Positions 7,639-18,963 of a stretch of 64,000 nucleotides of DNA are shown here, in pieces; the first letter of the stretch is position 1, and every line of letters begins with the position of its first letter. Under the pieces are notes generated by a model, which searched no databases, had not been told where the DNA came from, and saw only the letters and a list, made by a program, of their open reading frames with translations. Source of the stretch: Massilia sp. Bi118 (GTDB lineage: Bacteria > Pseudomonadota > Gammaproteobacteria > Burkholderiales > Burkholderiaceae_D); the NCBI RefSeq assembly GCF_918697865.1, contig NZ_CAKKMV010000001.1, positions 517,693 through 581,692 on the forward strand. Direction: 5' to 3'. The position numbers and the translations under genes are program-made.

Positions 7639-9561
7639 TTATGACGATTTGCGCACGCGGAGGTACCACTCGCACAACAGACGAACCTGCTTCGGCGTGT
7701 AACCCTTCTCCACCATGCGCGCCACGAAGTCGGCGTGCTTGGTCGCGTCTTCCGTGCTGGCCTTTGCATTGAACGAAATGACGGGCAGGAGTTCCTCGGT
7801 ATTCGAGAACATTTTTTTCTCGATCACGGTGCGGAACTTTTCGTAGCTCGTCCAGGCCGGATTCTTGCCGCCGTTCGTCGCACGGGCGCGCAGGGCAAAG
7901 TTGACGATTTCGTTTCGGAAATCCTTCGGGTTCGAGATGCCGGCCGGCTTCTCGATCTTCTCGAGCTCGGCGTTCAGCGATTCGCGGTCGAAGCTCTCGC
8001 CGGTGTCCGGATCGCGGAACTCCTGGTCCTGGATCCAGAAGTCGGCAAAGGTCACGTAGCGGTCGAAGATGTTCTGGCCGTACTCGGAATAGCTTTCCAG
8101 GTAGGCGGTCTGGATTTCCTTGCCGATGAAGTCGACGTAGCGTTGCGCCAGGTGTTCCTTGATATAGGACATGTAGCGCTGCTCGGTCTCGCCGGCAAAC
8201 TGCTCGCGTTCGATCTGCTGTTCGAGCACGTAGAGCAGGTGCACCGGGTTCGCCGCCACTTCGGTGTTGTCGAAGTTGAAGACCTTGGACAGGATCTTGA
8301 ACGCGAAGCGCGTCGACAGGCCGTTCATGCCTTCGTCCACGCCGGCGTAGTCGACGTATTCGTGCATCGACTTGGCCTTCGGATCGGTGTCCTTCAGGTT
8401 CTCGCCGTCGTACACCAGCATCTTCGAATAGATGCTGGAGTTTTCCGGATCCTTCAGGCGCGACAGGATCGCGAACTGCGCCATCATGCGCAGCGTGCCC
8501 GGGGCGCAGGGCGCTTTATCCAGCGAGGAGTTGCGCAGCAGCTTGTCGTAGATCTTGATCTCGTCGGAGACGCGCAGGCAGTAGGGCACCTTGACGATGT
8601 AGATACGGTCGAGGAATGCCTCGTTGTTGCGGTTGTTGCGGAAGGTCTTCCACTCCGATTCGTTCGAGTGCGCCAGGATGATGCCTTCGAAGGGGATCGC
8701 GCCGAAGCCTTCCGTGCCCTTGTAGTTGCCTTCCTGGGTCGCGGTCAGCAGCGGGTGCAGGACCTTGATCGGGGCCTTGAACATCTCGACGAATTCCATC
8801 AGGCCCTGGTTGGCCAGGCACAGGCCGCCGGAATAGCTGTAGGCGTCCGGATCGTCCTGGGAATAATCCTCGAGCTTGCGGATGTCGACCTTGCCGACCA
8901 GCGAGGAAATGTCCTGGTTGTTCTCGTCACCCGGTTCCGTCTTGGCGATCGCGATCTGCTTGAGGATGGACGGATAGCGCTTGACCACGCGGAACTTGTT
9001 GATGTCGCCGCCGAACTCGTGCAGGCGCTTGACCGCCCACGGGCTCGGCACGTTGCGCAGGTAGCGGCGCGGGATGCCATAGTCTTCTTCGAGGATGGCG
9101 CCGTCCTCTTCTTCGCTGAACAGCCCGAGCGGCGATTCGTTCACCGGCGAGCCCTTGATCGCGTAGAAGGGGATCTGCTCCATCAGGTGCTTGAGCTTTT
9201 CGGCGATCGACGATTTGCCGCCGCCCACCGGGCCCAGCAGGTAAAGGATCTGCTTGCGTTCTTCCAGGCCCTGGGCCGCATGGCGGAAATAGGAAACGAC
9301 CTGCTCGATCACTTCCTCCATGCCGTAGAACTCCCGGAAGGCGGGATAAATCTTGATGACCTTGTTGGCGAAGATGCGCGACAGGCGCGGGTCGAGGCGG
9401 GTATCGACCAGGGTGGGGTCGCCGATGGCGGCCAGCATGCGCTCCGGAGCGCTGGCGTAAGTCAGGGGATCCTTCTTGCACAGTTGGAGGTACTCCGTCA
9501 GGGAGTATTCCTCTTCCCGGGTACGCTCATAGCGGGCTGCGTAGTTATCAAAAATGGTCAT
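7639..9561 (-). CDS. prkA: PrkA-family AAA+ ATPase/serine protein kinase (YeaG-like)
   Basis: The product is 640 residues, the usual length. It has an AAA+ core with the P-loop GPVGGGKSS (about 110-118) and the C-terminal PrkA domain. The start at 9561 gives the family N-terminus (MTIFDNYAARYE) and has AGAGGA upstream; an in-frame ATG 27 codons earlier adds unrelated residues and is rejected. PrkA/YeaG phosphorylates protein substrates and acts with YeaH in stress and nitrogen-limited survival; Bacillus PrkA has also been reported to have protease activity. First gene of prkA-yeaH-spoVR. In enterobacteria the orthologous operon depends on alternative sigma factors; I searched the upstream sequence for a sigma-54 element and did not find a good one. 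Confidence 0.95.
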   Translation of the reverse strand: MTIFDNYAARYERTREEEYSLTEYLQLCKKDPLTYASAPERMLAAIGDPTLVDTRLDPRLSRIFANKVIKIYPAFREFYGMEEVIEQVVSYFRHAAQGLEERKQILYLLGPVGGGKSSIAEKLKHLMEQIPFYAIKGSPVNESPLGLFSEEEDGAILEEDYGIPRRYLRNVPSPWAVKRLHEFGGDINKFRVVKRYPSILKQIAIAKTEPGDENNQDISSLVGKVDIRKLEDYSQDDPDAYSYSGGLCLANQGLMEFVEMFKAPIKVLHPLLTATQEGNYKGTEGFGAIPFEGIILAHSNESEWKTFRNNRNNEAFLDRIYIVKVPYCLRVSDEIKIYDKLLRNSSLDKAPCAPGTLRMMAQFAILSRLKDPENSSIYSKMLVYDGENLKDTDPKAKSMHEYVDYAGVDEGMNGLSTRFAFKILSKVFNFDNTEVAANPVHLLYVLEQQIEREQFAGETEQRYMSYIKEHLAQRYVDFIGKEIQTAYLESYSEYGQNIFDRYVTFADFWIQDQEFRDPDTGESFDRESLNAELEKIEKPAGISNPKDFRNEIVNFALRARATNGGKNPAWTSYEKFRTVIEKKMFSNTEELLPVISFNAKASTEDATKHADFVARMVEKGYTPKQVRLLCEWYLRVRKSS

Positions 9562-11154
<1,593 letters not shown>

Positions 11155-11164
11155 GGCCCACCCA

Positions 11165-13696
11165 ATGCTGATGCAATCCCTGCGCATGACCGCGCGCGAC
11201 TGGCGCGCCGGCGAGCTGCGCTTCCTGCTGGTGGCCCTGGTGGTCGCGGTGTCGGCACTGACCGCGGTCGGCTTCTTCGTCGACCGTATGCGATCTAGCC
11301 TGAACCGCGACGCCCACCAGCTGCTCGGCGCCGACCTGCTGATCAACGCCGACCAGCCGCTGCGCCAGGACTGGCGCGACGAAGCTGCGAAGCGTGGCCT
11401 GCTGCTGGCCGATACCGTGACCTTCCCCAGCATGGCGCAGGCAGGCGAGGGCGATGCCTCGCAGGCCGTGCTGGCGTCGGTGAAGGCGGTGTCGTCCACC
11501 TATCCGCTGCGGGGTCAGTTAAAAATCACGACCAGCGCCGACGATGCCAGCGAAGCGCTGGGCGACGCCACCCATGACACGCCGGCGCCGGGCACGGTCT
11601 GGGTCGACGTCAACCTGCTGCCGGCTTTGAAGGCGAAGATCGGCAGCAGCATCCAGCTGGGCGACAAGCGCTTCAGGATCGCGCGCCTGATCGCCTCCGA
11701 GCCGGACCGCGGCGCCTCGTTCTCGAACTTCGCCCCGCGCGTGATGCTGGCCATGGCCGACCTGAAGGCCACCGGCCTGGTCGACAACTACGCCCGCATC
11801 ACCTACCGCATGCAGGTGGCGGCAAAGTCGCCGAACGACCGCGCGACGGTGGCCGGCTACGAACAATGGCTGCGCGAACGGATGGCCGCCGACAATGTAA
11901 AAGGCGTGCGCATCGAGACCCTGGAAAACGGCCGTCCCGAGATGCGTTCGACCCTCGACCGCGCCGAGCGCTTCCTGGCCCTGGTCGGCCTGCTGTCGGC
12001 GATGCTGGCGGCGGTAGCGGTCGCGATGGCGGCGCGCCGTTTCATGCAGCGCCACCTGGATTCGGTGGCCATGCTGCGCTGCCTGGGCATGACGCAGAAC
12101 GAGGTCGGCGTGCTGTTCCTGATCGAGTTCGCGCTGGTCGGCCTGGCCGGCAGCGTACTGGGCGTGCTGGTCGGCTTCGGCGCGCATTACGTGCTGCTCG
12201 AACTGATCGGCAATCTGATCCCGACCGAGCTGCCGCCGGTGTCGCTGCTGCCGGCGCTGCAAGGCGTCGCCACCGGCATGCTGCTGCTACTCGGCTTCGC
12301 GCTGCCGCCCGTCTTGCAATTGCGTAACGTGCCGCACAACCGCGTGATCCGCCGCGAGCAGGCGCCGCCCAAGCCGATGGCGCTGGCCACCTATGGCCTC
12401 GGCACCGCCGTCTTCATCGGCCTGCTGCTGTGGCAAGCGGGGGACCTGAAACTGGCGCTGCTGATCGCCGGCGGCTTCCTTGGCGGCCTGGCCGTGTTCG
12501 CGCTGGTCGGCTGGCTGGCGCTGCTTGGCTTACGCAGCCTGCGTGGCGTGTCGAAGAACCAGGGCTGGCGCTTCGCCATCACCTCGCTGCAGCGCCGCCC
12601 CGGCGCAACCGTGGTGCAGATCGTCTCGCTGTCGCTGGGCCTGATGGCGCTGCTGGTGCTGACCGTGGTGCGCGGCGACCTGATGGAAGCCTGGCGCGTC
12701 GCCACCCCGCTTGACGCGCCGAACCGCTTCATCATCAACATCCAGCCCGACCAGAAAGCGGGCGTGGAGAAGAACATCCGCGCGGCCGGCGTCGGCGATC
12801 TCATGCTGTACCCGATGATCCGCGGCCGCCTGGTAGCGGTCAACGGCAACCCGATCACCGCCGGCACCTATACGGACGAGCGGGCGAAAGCGCTGTCCGA
12901 CCGCGAATTCAATCTCTCCAGCGTCAAGGATCTGCCCGAAGCGAACGACATCGTGGCCGGCCAGTGGTACCGCGACGCACCCGGCGTGGCCGAAGCCTCG
13001 GTCGAGCAGGGCATCGCGCAGACACTGCGCCTGAAGCTGGGCGACACCGTGCGCTTCGACATGGGCGGCCTGCTGGTCGACGCCAGGATCACCAGCCTGC
13101 GCAAGCTCGAATGGGGCTCGATGCGCGCCAATTTCTTCGTCATCATCAATCCGGCCGCCATGAAGGACGCGCCGACCACCTACATGACCGCCTTCCACCT
13201 GCCTGCACGCGGCGTCGGGCTGGCGAACGCGCTCACGCGGCAGTTCCCGAACCTGACCGTGATCGACGTCAGCGGCATCATCCGGCAGTTGCAGGACGTG
13301 CTCGACCAGGTCGTGACCGCGGTCGAGTTCCTGTTCCTGTTCACGCTGGCCTCCGGCGTGCTGGTGCTGTACGCGGCGCTGATGGGATCGACCTCCGAGC
13401 GCACCCGCGAAGCCGGCCTGCTGCGCGCGCTGGGCGCCACCCGCGGCCAACTGGCGACGGCGCAGCGGATCGAATTCGTGCTGGTGGGTGGCCTGTCCGG
13501 CCTGCTGGCGGCGAGCGGCGCGGCGGCGCTTGGCTGGGCGCTGGCCGAGTACCAGTTCAAGTTCCCCTGGCATTTCGAGCCGCAGGTCTGGGCGGCCGGG
13601 CTGCTGGTGGGCGCCGCGTGCGCGCTGGTCGGCGGCTGGCTTGGGCTGCGGAATGTGTTGCGGCAGCCGCCGCTGCAGACGCTGCGCGAGGCCTGA
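11165..13696 (+). CDS. Large ABC transporter permease, double FtsX/MacB type (YbbP-like)
   Basis: The product is 843 residues. It has an N-terminal membrane helix (about 20-40), a periplasmic MacB-like domain, then two FtsX-type blocks of helices. One block lies around 265-400 with further helices to about 470. The other is at the C-terminus, around 725-835, with the typical SERTREAGLLRALGATR turn. This is the YbbP architecture. Such permeases act with a YbbA-type ATPase in moving hydrophobic molecules or lipoproteins, but no ATPase gene is adjacent. The ATG at 11165 is ten bases after the deaminase stop, with GAGG nearby; a second ATG two codons on is possible. Confidence 0.9.
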   Translation: MLMQSLRMTARDWRAGELRFLLVALVVAVSALTAVGFFVDRMRSSLNRDAHQLLGADLLINADQPLRQDWRDEAAKRGLLLADTVTFPSMAQAGEGDASQAVLASVKAVSSTYPLRGQLKITTSADDASEALGDATHDTPAPGTVWVDVNLLPALKAKIGSSIQLGDKRFRIARLIASEPDRGASFSNFAPRVMLAMADLKATGLVDNYARITYRMQVAAKSPNDRATVAGYEQWLRERMAADNVKGVRIETLENGRPEMRSTLDRAERFLALVGLLSAMLAAVAVAMAARRFMQRHLDSVAMLRCLGMTQNEVGVLFLIEFALVGLAGSVLGVLVGFGAHYVLLELIGNLIPTELPPVSLLPALQGVATGMLLLLGFALPPVLQLRNVPHNRVIRREQAPPKPMALATYGLGTAVFIGLLLWQAGDLKLALLIAGGFLGGLAVFALVGWLALLGLRSLRGVSKNQGWRFAITSLQRRPGATVVQIVSLSLGLMALLVLTVVRGDLMEAWRVATPLDAPNRFIINIQPDQKAGVEKNIRAAGVGDLMLYPMIRGRLVAVNGNPITAGTYTDERAKALSDREFNLSSVKDLPEANDIVAGQWYRDAPGVAEASVEQGIAQTLRLKLGDTVRFDMGGLLVDARITSLRKLEWGSMRANFFVIINPAAMKDAPTTYMTAFHLPARGVGLANALTRQFPNLTVIDVSGIIRQLQDVLDQVVTAVEFLFLFTLASGVLVLYAALMGSTSERTREAGLLRALGATRGQLATAQRIEFVLVGGLSGLLAASGAAALGWALAEYQFKFPWHFEPQVWAAGLLVGAACALVGGWLGLRNVLRQPPLQTLREA

Positions 13697-13710
13697 GATA
13701 AAATGGGAAG

Positions 13711-14157
13711 ATGCAAGAATCTCAGAATCCCCCACAGGACCAGGACGCGGCGCAGGAGCAGGAGCAGGAGCAGAATCAGCGCACCGCCTATGAACTGATC
13801 GGCGGCGAAAGCCGCCTGCGCGAACTGGTCGACCGCTTCTACGACATCATGCAGCTGGAGGCCGACTTTGCCGGCATCCACGCCATGCACCCTGTACCCA
13901 ACGACAGCTCGCGCGAGAAGCTGTTCATGTTCCTGTCCGGCTGGCTGGGCGGGCCGAACCTCTTCATCGAAAAATACGGCCACCCGATGCTGCGCGCGCG
14001 CCACCTGCCGTTCGCGATCGGCACCACGGAGCGCGACCAGTGGCTGCGCTGCATGGCAATGGCGCTCGAAGACCTCGGCTACGACTACGACCTGCGCCTG
14101 CGTCTGATGGGCGCGTTCTACCAGACCGCCGACTGGATGCGCAACCGACCGCACTAA
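13711..14157 (+). CDS. Group II truncated haemoglobin
   Basis: The product is 148 residues. The globin core (about 27-145) has the group II pattern: a Tyr at the start of helix B (VDRFYDIM), the proximal His98 in the GHPMLRARH segment, and a Trp (RDQWLRCM) at the G-helix position. Group II truncated globins bind oxygen and are linked to oxidative or nitrosative stress. It carries an odd N-terminal tail of about 20 residues, rich in Gln, Glu and Asp (DQDAAQEQEQEQNQ), encoded by a CAG-GAG repeat. It begins 14 bases after the permease and is followed by rmuC after nine bases, so the four genes read as one unit. Confidence 0.92.
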   Translation: MQESQNPPQDQDAAQEQEQEQNQRTAYELIGGESRLRELVDRFYDIMQLEADFAGIHAMHPVPNDSSREKLFMFLSGWLGGPNLFIEKYGHPMLRARHLPFAIGTTERDQWLRCMAMALEDLGYDYDLRLRLMGAFYQTADWMRNRPH

Positions 14158-14166
14158 TCTACAAAC

Positions 14167-15498
14167 ATGTCCACCATCGAGTTCATCGTTCTCGCGGCCG
14201 GCCTGCTGGCCGTGCTGGCGCTGCAGTTCGTCGTCTTCACACGCAGCAAGCGCACCGACGGCTCCGCCCACGCCTTCGAGCGCCTGGAGCGCGAACTGCG
14301 CCACGAACTGCAGGCCAGCGCCCAGGCCACGCGCCAGGAAATGGCCAACCACCTGGCGCAGAACCAGGCCGCCACCGCCCAGCAGCTCGAAGCGATGCGC
14401 CAGCAGATCCAGTTGCACGCTGCCGGCGGCCGCGAGGAGCAGGCGCGCGCTTTAAAGCGCTTTGCTGACGGCATGAACACGGCCATCGCCACGCTGACCG
14501 AATCGAACGCCCAGCGCATGCTGGAAGTGCGCGGCACGCTCGAGACCAAGATCCGCGACCTGCAGGCCGACAATGCGCGCCGCCTGGAAGAGATGCGCCA
14601 GACCGTCGACGAGAAGCTGCATGCGACGCTGGAGACGCGCCTCACCGAATCCTTCCGCCAGGTGTCCGACCGCCTCGAGCGCGTGCACCAGGGCCTGGGC
14701 GAGATGCAGCAGCTGGCCGTCGGCGTGGGCGACCTGAAGCGCGTGCTGACCAATGTGAAAACGCGCGGCACCTGGGGCGAGGTCCAGCTCGAAATGCTGC
14801 TCGAGCAGGTGCTGACCGTCGACCAGTACGCCAAGAACGTCGAGACCGTGGCGGGCACCAACGCCCGTGTCGAATTCGCGATCAAGCTGCCCGGCACGGT
14901 CGAGGGCGGCCCGCCGCTGTGGCTGCCCATCGACGCCAAGTTCCCGAAGGAGCAGTACGAGCGCCTGGTGGAAGCGGCCGACATCGCGGATGCCGACGGC
15001 GTCCTGCGCTTCGGCGCCGAGCTGGAACGCGCGGTGCGCAACGAGGCGAAAACCATCTGCGAAAAATACGTCTCGCCGCCGCAGACCACCGACTTCGCAA
15101 TCCTGTTCCTGCCCACCGAAGGCTTGTACGCCGAGGTGATGCGTCGCCCCGGCCTGGCCGACGACCTGCAGCGCACGCTGCGCGTGACCATCGCCGGTCC
15201 GTCGACCTTGACGGCGCTGCTGAACAGCCTGCAGATGGGCTTCCGCACCCTGGCGCTGGAAAAGCGCTCGTCCGAAGTGTGGCAGGTGCTGGGCGCGGTG
15301 AAGACCGAGTTCGGCAAGTTCGGCGACGTGCTGGCCGCGACCAAGACCACGCTGGAGCGGGCGGCCAAGAATATCGAGAATGCCGAGGTGCGCAGCCGGC
15401 AGATGGCGCGCAAGTTGAAGTCGGTGGAGGCGTTGCCGAGTGAGGCGGCGCAGTTGATGTTGGGTGGTGCGCCCGCGGACGGCGACGACCTGGCTTGA
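14167..15498 (+). CDS. rmuC: DNA recombination protein RmuC
   Basis: The product is 443 residues. It has an N-terminal membrane anchor (3-20), a long Gln/Glu/Ala/Arg coiled coil (about 33-180), and the RmuC domain (about 190-400) with GTWGEVQLEMLLEQVL and LPIDAKFPKEQYERL. RmuC limits inversions at short repeats and is viewed as a membrane-anchored nuclease-like defence and recombination factor. It ends exactly next to the stop codon of the convergent PAAR gene, with no spacer and no visible terminator, so opposing transcripts must overlap. Confidence 0.95.
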   Translation: MSTIEFIVLAAGLLAVLALQFVVFTRSKRTDGSAHAFERLERELRHELQASAQATRQEMANHLAQNQAATAQQLEAMRQQIQLHAAGGREEQARALKRFADGMNTAIATLTESNAQRMLEVRGTLETKIRDLQADNARRLEEMRQTVDEKLHATLETRLTESFRQVSDRLERVHQGLGEMQQLAVGVGDLKRVLTNVKTRGTWGEVQLEMLLEQVLTVDQYAKNVETVAGTNARVEFAIKLPGTVEGGPPLWLPIDAKFPKEQYERLVEAADIADADGVLRFGAELERAVRNEAKTICEKYVSPPQTTDFAILFLPTEGLYAEVMRRPGLADDLQRTLRVTIAGPSTLTALLNSLQMGFRTLALEKRSSEVWQVLGAVKTEFGKFGDVLAATKTTLERAAKNIENAEVRSRQMARKLKSVEALPSEAAQLMLGGAPADGDDLA

Positions 15499-15765
15499 TC
15501 ATTCGCCGCCGTAATCTCCCGTCGTCGGAATCAGTGTCGCGCCGCATGTCGTCTTGTGGCCGTCGTGCGCAACTTCGATCCCGTCGATGACGTGATGCGG
15601 GTCGCCTTCTGCGATCGTGCAGTTGTCGTGGCCCTTGATGGGACAACTGCACTTGTCCCCGACGCGGGCGACCGGGATGCCGTCGACCGTGAAGTGCGTG
15701 GCACTTACGCTTTCGACCTTGCCGCCGTGTGAGGTCGGGTCGCCCAGACGGATGACGTTGCGCAT
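15499..15765 (-). CDS. PAAR-domain spike tip protein of a type VI secretion system
   Basis: The product is 88 residues, essentially a bare PAAR domain: the N-terminal IRLGDPTSHGGKV and repeated short beta segments, with conserved His and Cys residues (CSCPIKGH, TTCGA) that typically bind zinc. PAAR proteins cap the VgrG trimer and carry effectors. It is the last gene of vgrG-lipase-immunity-PAAR, three bases after the immunity stop. With no extension domain it should be a structural tip rather than a toxin. Confidence 0.93.
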   Translation of the reverse strand: MRNVIRLGDPTSHGGKVESVSATHFTVDGIPVARVGDKCSCPIKGHDNCTIAEGDPHHVIDGIEVAHDGHKTTCGATLIPTTGDYGGE

Positions 15766-15768
15766 CGC

Positions 15769-17160
15769 TCAGCCTTTCTTGTCTGTTGGCGTCTCTGTTG
15801 CCAGGTGGGTGGGGGCTGGCGGATCGCCGTATCCGACCAGTTTCCATACGGTCGCCGTTTGGTAAGAGGGGCGTTCCCCTTTTAGTTTTTGCCACAGGGA
15901 CGGCTCGCCAAGCGATACCACATGCGGCATTCTTTCGCCGGCCTTGATGTGCTGGCGCCGGCCTTCTTGTGTCGCTGCAGGTTCGTCGGCTTCCCACCAG
16001 CCGGTTTGCGGGCAAACGCGACCGGTGGCGGCGAGTTCTCCCAGCGGCAACTGTGGTCCCGCGTCGGCGGTCTTGGCGGCTGTCCCTGTCGGGCGCACGC
16101 GGATCGTGCTGGTGATCTTGTCCCAGACGGCGATGGCTTCTTCGTTGGTCAGGCTGGCTTTGGTGGCGCCGACGGCGTTATTGGCGACGCCGGTTTGCAT
16201 ACGGATATCCGCAAAGGGTTTCAAATAGTCCCCCGCGACGCCTCTGAACGCGATAGCGAAATCATGAACTGAGTGTACAGTGCTTTGTTCTGGCGAACGT
16301 GACAAGCCCTCAAAGCCATTTATCCAGTCATGGATCTGGCGAGGGCCTCTTCGAAAATAGACAGTTTTCAACATTGGATGATTGGGATCTTCTGCTTTCA
16401 GATCCTTCTCCAGTCGCTCCAGTTGCCATTCCAGCGAGTCGCTTTCGGAGTAATGAGGGTTCGACGGGCGAATTTGGATCGAAAGGTGCACGTCTGGAAA
16501 TTCCTTTAGGCGGAAACCGATACTCAGGAGTTCAGCCGGCGGCTCTTTGGGCGGCCCCGGTTCATCTGGCAGGAAGGCGTATTCGATGCAGTTGCCGGGC
16601 TCGGTCGGAATCTCGTTTTCGCCGCGCAGGCGCAAACGGTGAGCCATGCTCTTAATGCGAGCTGTAGCACTCTCCCGACGGTCTTTCAGGGGGCGGGCGT
16701 CGATGACAACGCCATCGTCATTGAGTCTAAAGTATCCGTTGATTTTAAGTGCCCCAATTGCTTCAAAACCATCATAACCCGTTACGATCTGGCCTTCGGG
16801 GTCTTTCAAGTTCTCAACTGAAATCAGCAAAGGGATATCGTTGAGATAAATAGCTTTTTCGCTTTTCAACTCATTGATGAGCTTTTGCGCCAACGCATTT
16901 ACTTCCTCAACGCCATTTGGGTAGACATTCACGCCCAACGGTATATCGGCTCCACCCCAAGCCACAGTCGTCGCTGCAGGTACCTCTACCATAAATCTAC
17001 CGAAGCAAACGGTTTTGGTTTTTTCGAACATTGGTTGAATACGGGGTGAGAGCGCGATCATGTTCGACTTTTTCCATTGTTGGGGTTTGGGATCGCAGGC
17101 AGTGAGCAGCAATGCCGCGCTTGAGAGAAGAATAAAGGACAAGTATTTCGTAAGAGCCAT
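15769..17160 (-). CDS. Tli4-like periplasmic lipoprotein immunity protein
   Basis: The product is 463 residues. A lipoprotein signal ends in the lipobox LLLTAC (Cys near 22), so it is anchored facing the periplasm. The body resembles the Tli4 family of immunity proteins for T6SS lipases. A C-terminal CPQTGWWE motif (about 397-404) is of a kind seen in proteins encoded beside PAAR genes. The ATG at 17160 is chosen over a TTG two codons upstream because AAGGGG then lies nine bases away, inside the end of the lipase gene. It follows the lipase by six bases, the usual toxin-antidote coupling. Base composition of its first half is AT-richer than the chromosome, a sign of transfer. Assignment is from memory of the family. 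Confidence 0.75.
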   Translation of the reverse strand: MALTKYLSFILLSSAALLLTACDPKPQQWKKSNMIALSPRIQPMFEKTKTVCFGRFMVEVPAATTVAWGGADIPLGVNVYPNGVEEVNALAQKLINELKSEKAIYLNDIPLLISVENLKDPEGQIVTGYDGFEAIGALKINGYFRLNDDGVVIDARPLKDRRESATARIKSMAHRLRLRGENEIPTEPGNCIEYAFLPDEPGPPKEPPAELLSIGFRLKEFPDVHLSIQIRPSNPHYSESDSLEWQLERLEKDLKAEDPNHPMLKTVYFRRGPRQIHDWINGFEGLSRSPEQSTVHSVHDFAIAFRGVAGDYLKPFADIRMQTGVANNAVGATKASLTNEEAIAVWDKITSTIRVRPTGTAAKTADAGPQLPLGELAATGRVCPQTGWWEADEPAATQEGRRQHIKAGERMPHVVSLGEPSLWQKLKGERPSYQTATVWKLVGYGDPPAPTHLATETPTDKKG

Positions 17161-17166
17161 ACGCAA

Positions 17167-18945
17167 TTACCCCTTCTCGTTTTTCCATGTGGCGTTCTGA
17201 GCAATCCGAACAATACTGTACAAGGTAGCGGCAACAGCCCGCGGGTCTTTGTAGCTGGACTGATGTTCGTATCCGGTTTGGCGAAATATACCTTTGAAAC
17301 TACCGCTGTGCAGTTGATGGTCTGAAGATTTGGCGGGTACGGTCTGGTCTCCGGGAGACGAAGCCGGCAGGATCCTTGCGAATACTGGGGCGGGAACGAC
17401 ATCCTCGGCCAGTAAGCTAGCGATGTTATTTACCGCGCCAGGATCCCAGTCAACCAACCTCAATTGGCCCTGTTTGTTATCTCCAAGAATCGGCCAGTTT
17501 TGCCATCCGATCGCGGCGGTGCAATTCATGATTTCCCATACCACCTCACCGAAACTTTGCCGCTTGCTATCGGCGCCGTAATGGGCATAGCTGTTCTGGT
17601 GGTAGGTTTCAGTAATCATTTGATGAAAGACTTTGGCTACGTCGAGATATTCGCAAGTACGTTTGAACGTTCCTCCTCCTTGTCGGAATGAGCGTCCGGA
17701 AGGGTTGATCCAATCCTTCCGGAACAATGCATACCATTTACCCTCCAACTTGTATATTTCGTTGTAAGGGTCGCCATTTTTTGGCCAAGCTTCTAGGTCA
17801 TGCCCATTGTGGTGAACGCGTAGCCAGCCATTTCCGTATGCTTCGCTAGGCAGCAATTGAAGCCCACCAGGCGCGTTCGCCAGCACTGCCGTGACTTCAT
17901 CACCATGATTCCCCGCTACTTTGGCAGCAACGCTCGCTTCGATATTGGCTTTGCTAGCACTAAGCAGGCCGGGATCTTCGAAACCTGCGCGCATGCGTCG
18001 ATAAGCTGCAGGCGCACCAATGGCTGGCATCACGCCATGCACGATACCCAACACCTTGTCTTGCAAATTACCGAACTTGGGGTGAATAAGGGCACGACCG
18101 ACAAGTCCGCCCATCGAATGGGTTACAACAATCACTTGATTGCATTCGTAGCCTGAACCGTTGAAATCGTTGATGACCTTACTGATTCGGGCAGCAATAA
18201 TCTTTGCGCTGTCGCCATTCGATTGCAACCAGTTATAACCAAACGCATAAACTGGAAACCAGCAGCCCGTCGCAAGCTTTTTGAGGTCTTCCGCTGTTAA
18301 TACCTGTTGGGGTAGTTTCGGATCTGCACCCCAGGTCTTTGGATCCACTCCCACGACATCATGCCACTCTGAACGGAGCTTGCCTTCTAGAAATGTGCTG
18401 TTAAGGCGTGACTCAAGATGTTGCAGGAGTTGCCCATAGCTCTTGAAAAAGACTTCGCCCCAACCTCGTGCACGTGCTTTTTGTACAGCAGTGCCGCCGC
18501 CAGGTAAGGCGACTGGATCGCTCGCTAGTAATGCAGAGTCGAAGTTCGGGGTGAGTTCGACATTACCATGGCGTCCGTCTCCCGCTACGTCCCGAAGTCC
18601 AGAGGGATCGTAAATATCTACAGTCGTTTGTAATGGGTCCAGTTGCAGTTGGCGATCGGCTGGGCTTTCGTTGGCGGCAGCGGTGATATTGATTGGCTTC
18701 GACGGGTCAAGCGTGTCCGGCCGCCACGCGATATTGTCTTTCCGCCGCATTTCCTTCTGCCGCTCCGCACTCATCCGCAAATTCGACCCCATAATCCCCG
18801 GCAAAAAGACGATGGGCAGCACCCGTTTCGGCAGCATCCGCGCGCACTGCGGTTTTTTATCCTGCTTCGGTGTCGCAAACCCTTCGGCTTTGCGGGCGGC
18901 GCCAGCATGCGCTTGCGCGGGCAAGGGATGTTCGGCAGTCGTCAT
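17167..18945 (-). CDS. T6SS lipase effector (alpha/beta hydrolase, Tle-like)
   Basis: The product is 592 residues with no signal peptide. An LPGIMGSNLR motif (about 48-57) forms the oxyanion region typical of PGAP1/LCAT-like lipases. The nucleophile elbow is THSMGGLVGRA with Ser277; Asp533 in SPGDQTVP and His561 in YEHQSSY complete a plausible triad. Lying between vgrG and a Tli4-like lipoprotein, it is best read as a phospholipase effector carried on the VgrG-PAAR spike and acting on membranes from the target periplasm. Family Tle4 is suggested by the immunity gene, but Tle2 or Tle3 cannot be excluded. GGGGAG precedes the ATG. The composition is less GC-rich than the flanks. Confidence 0.82.
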   Translation of the reverse strand: MTTAEHPLPAQAHAGAARKAEGFATPKQDKKPQCARMLPKRVLPIVFLPGIMGSNLRMSAERQKEMRRKDNIAWRPDTLDPSKPINITAAANESPADRQLQLDPLQTTVDIYDPSGLRDVAGDGRHGNVELTPNFDSALLASDPVALPGGGTAVQKARARGWGEVFFKSYGQLLQHLESRLNSTFLEGKLRSEWHDVVGVDPKTWGADPKLPQQVLTAEDLKKLATGCWFPVYAFGYNWLQSNGDSAKIIAARISKVINDFNGSGYECNQVIVVTHSMGGLVGRALIHPKFGNLQDKVLGIVHGVMPAIGAPAAYRRMRAGFEDPGLLSASKANIEASVAAKVAGNHGDEVTAVLANAPGGLQLLPSEAYGNGWLRVHHNGHDLEAWPKNGDPYNEIYKLEGKWYALFRKDWINPSGRSFRQGGGTFKRTCEYLDVAKVFHQMITETYHQNSYAHYGADSKRQSFGEVVWEIMNCTAAIGWQNWPILGDNKQGQLRLVDWDPGAVNNIASLLAEDVVPAPVFARILPASSPGDQTVPAKSSDHQLHSGSFKGIFRQTGYEHQSSYKDPRAVAATLYSIVRIAQNATWKNEKG

Positions 18946-18963
18946 CGTATTCTCCCCGTGAAA

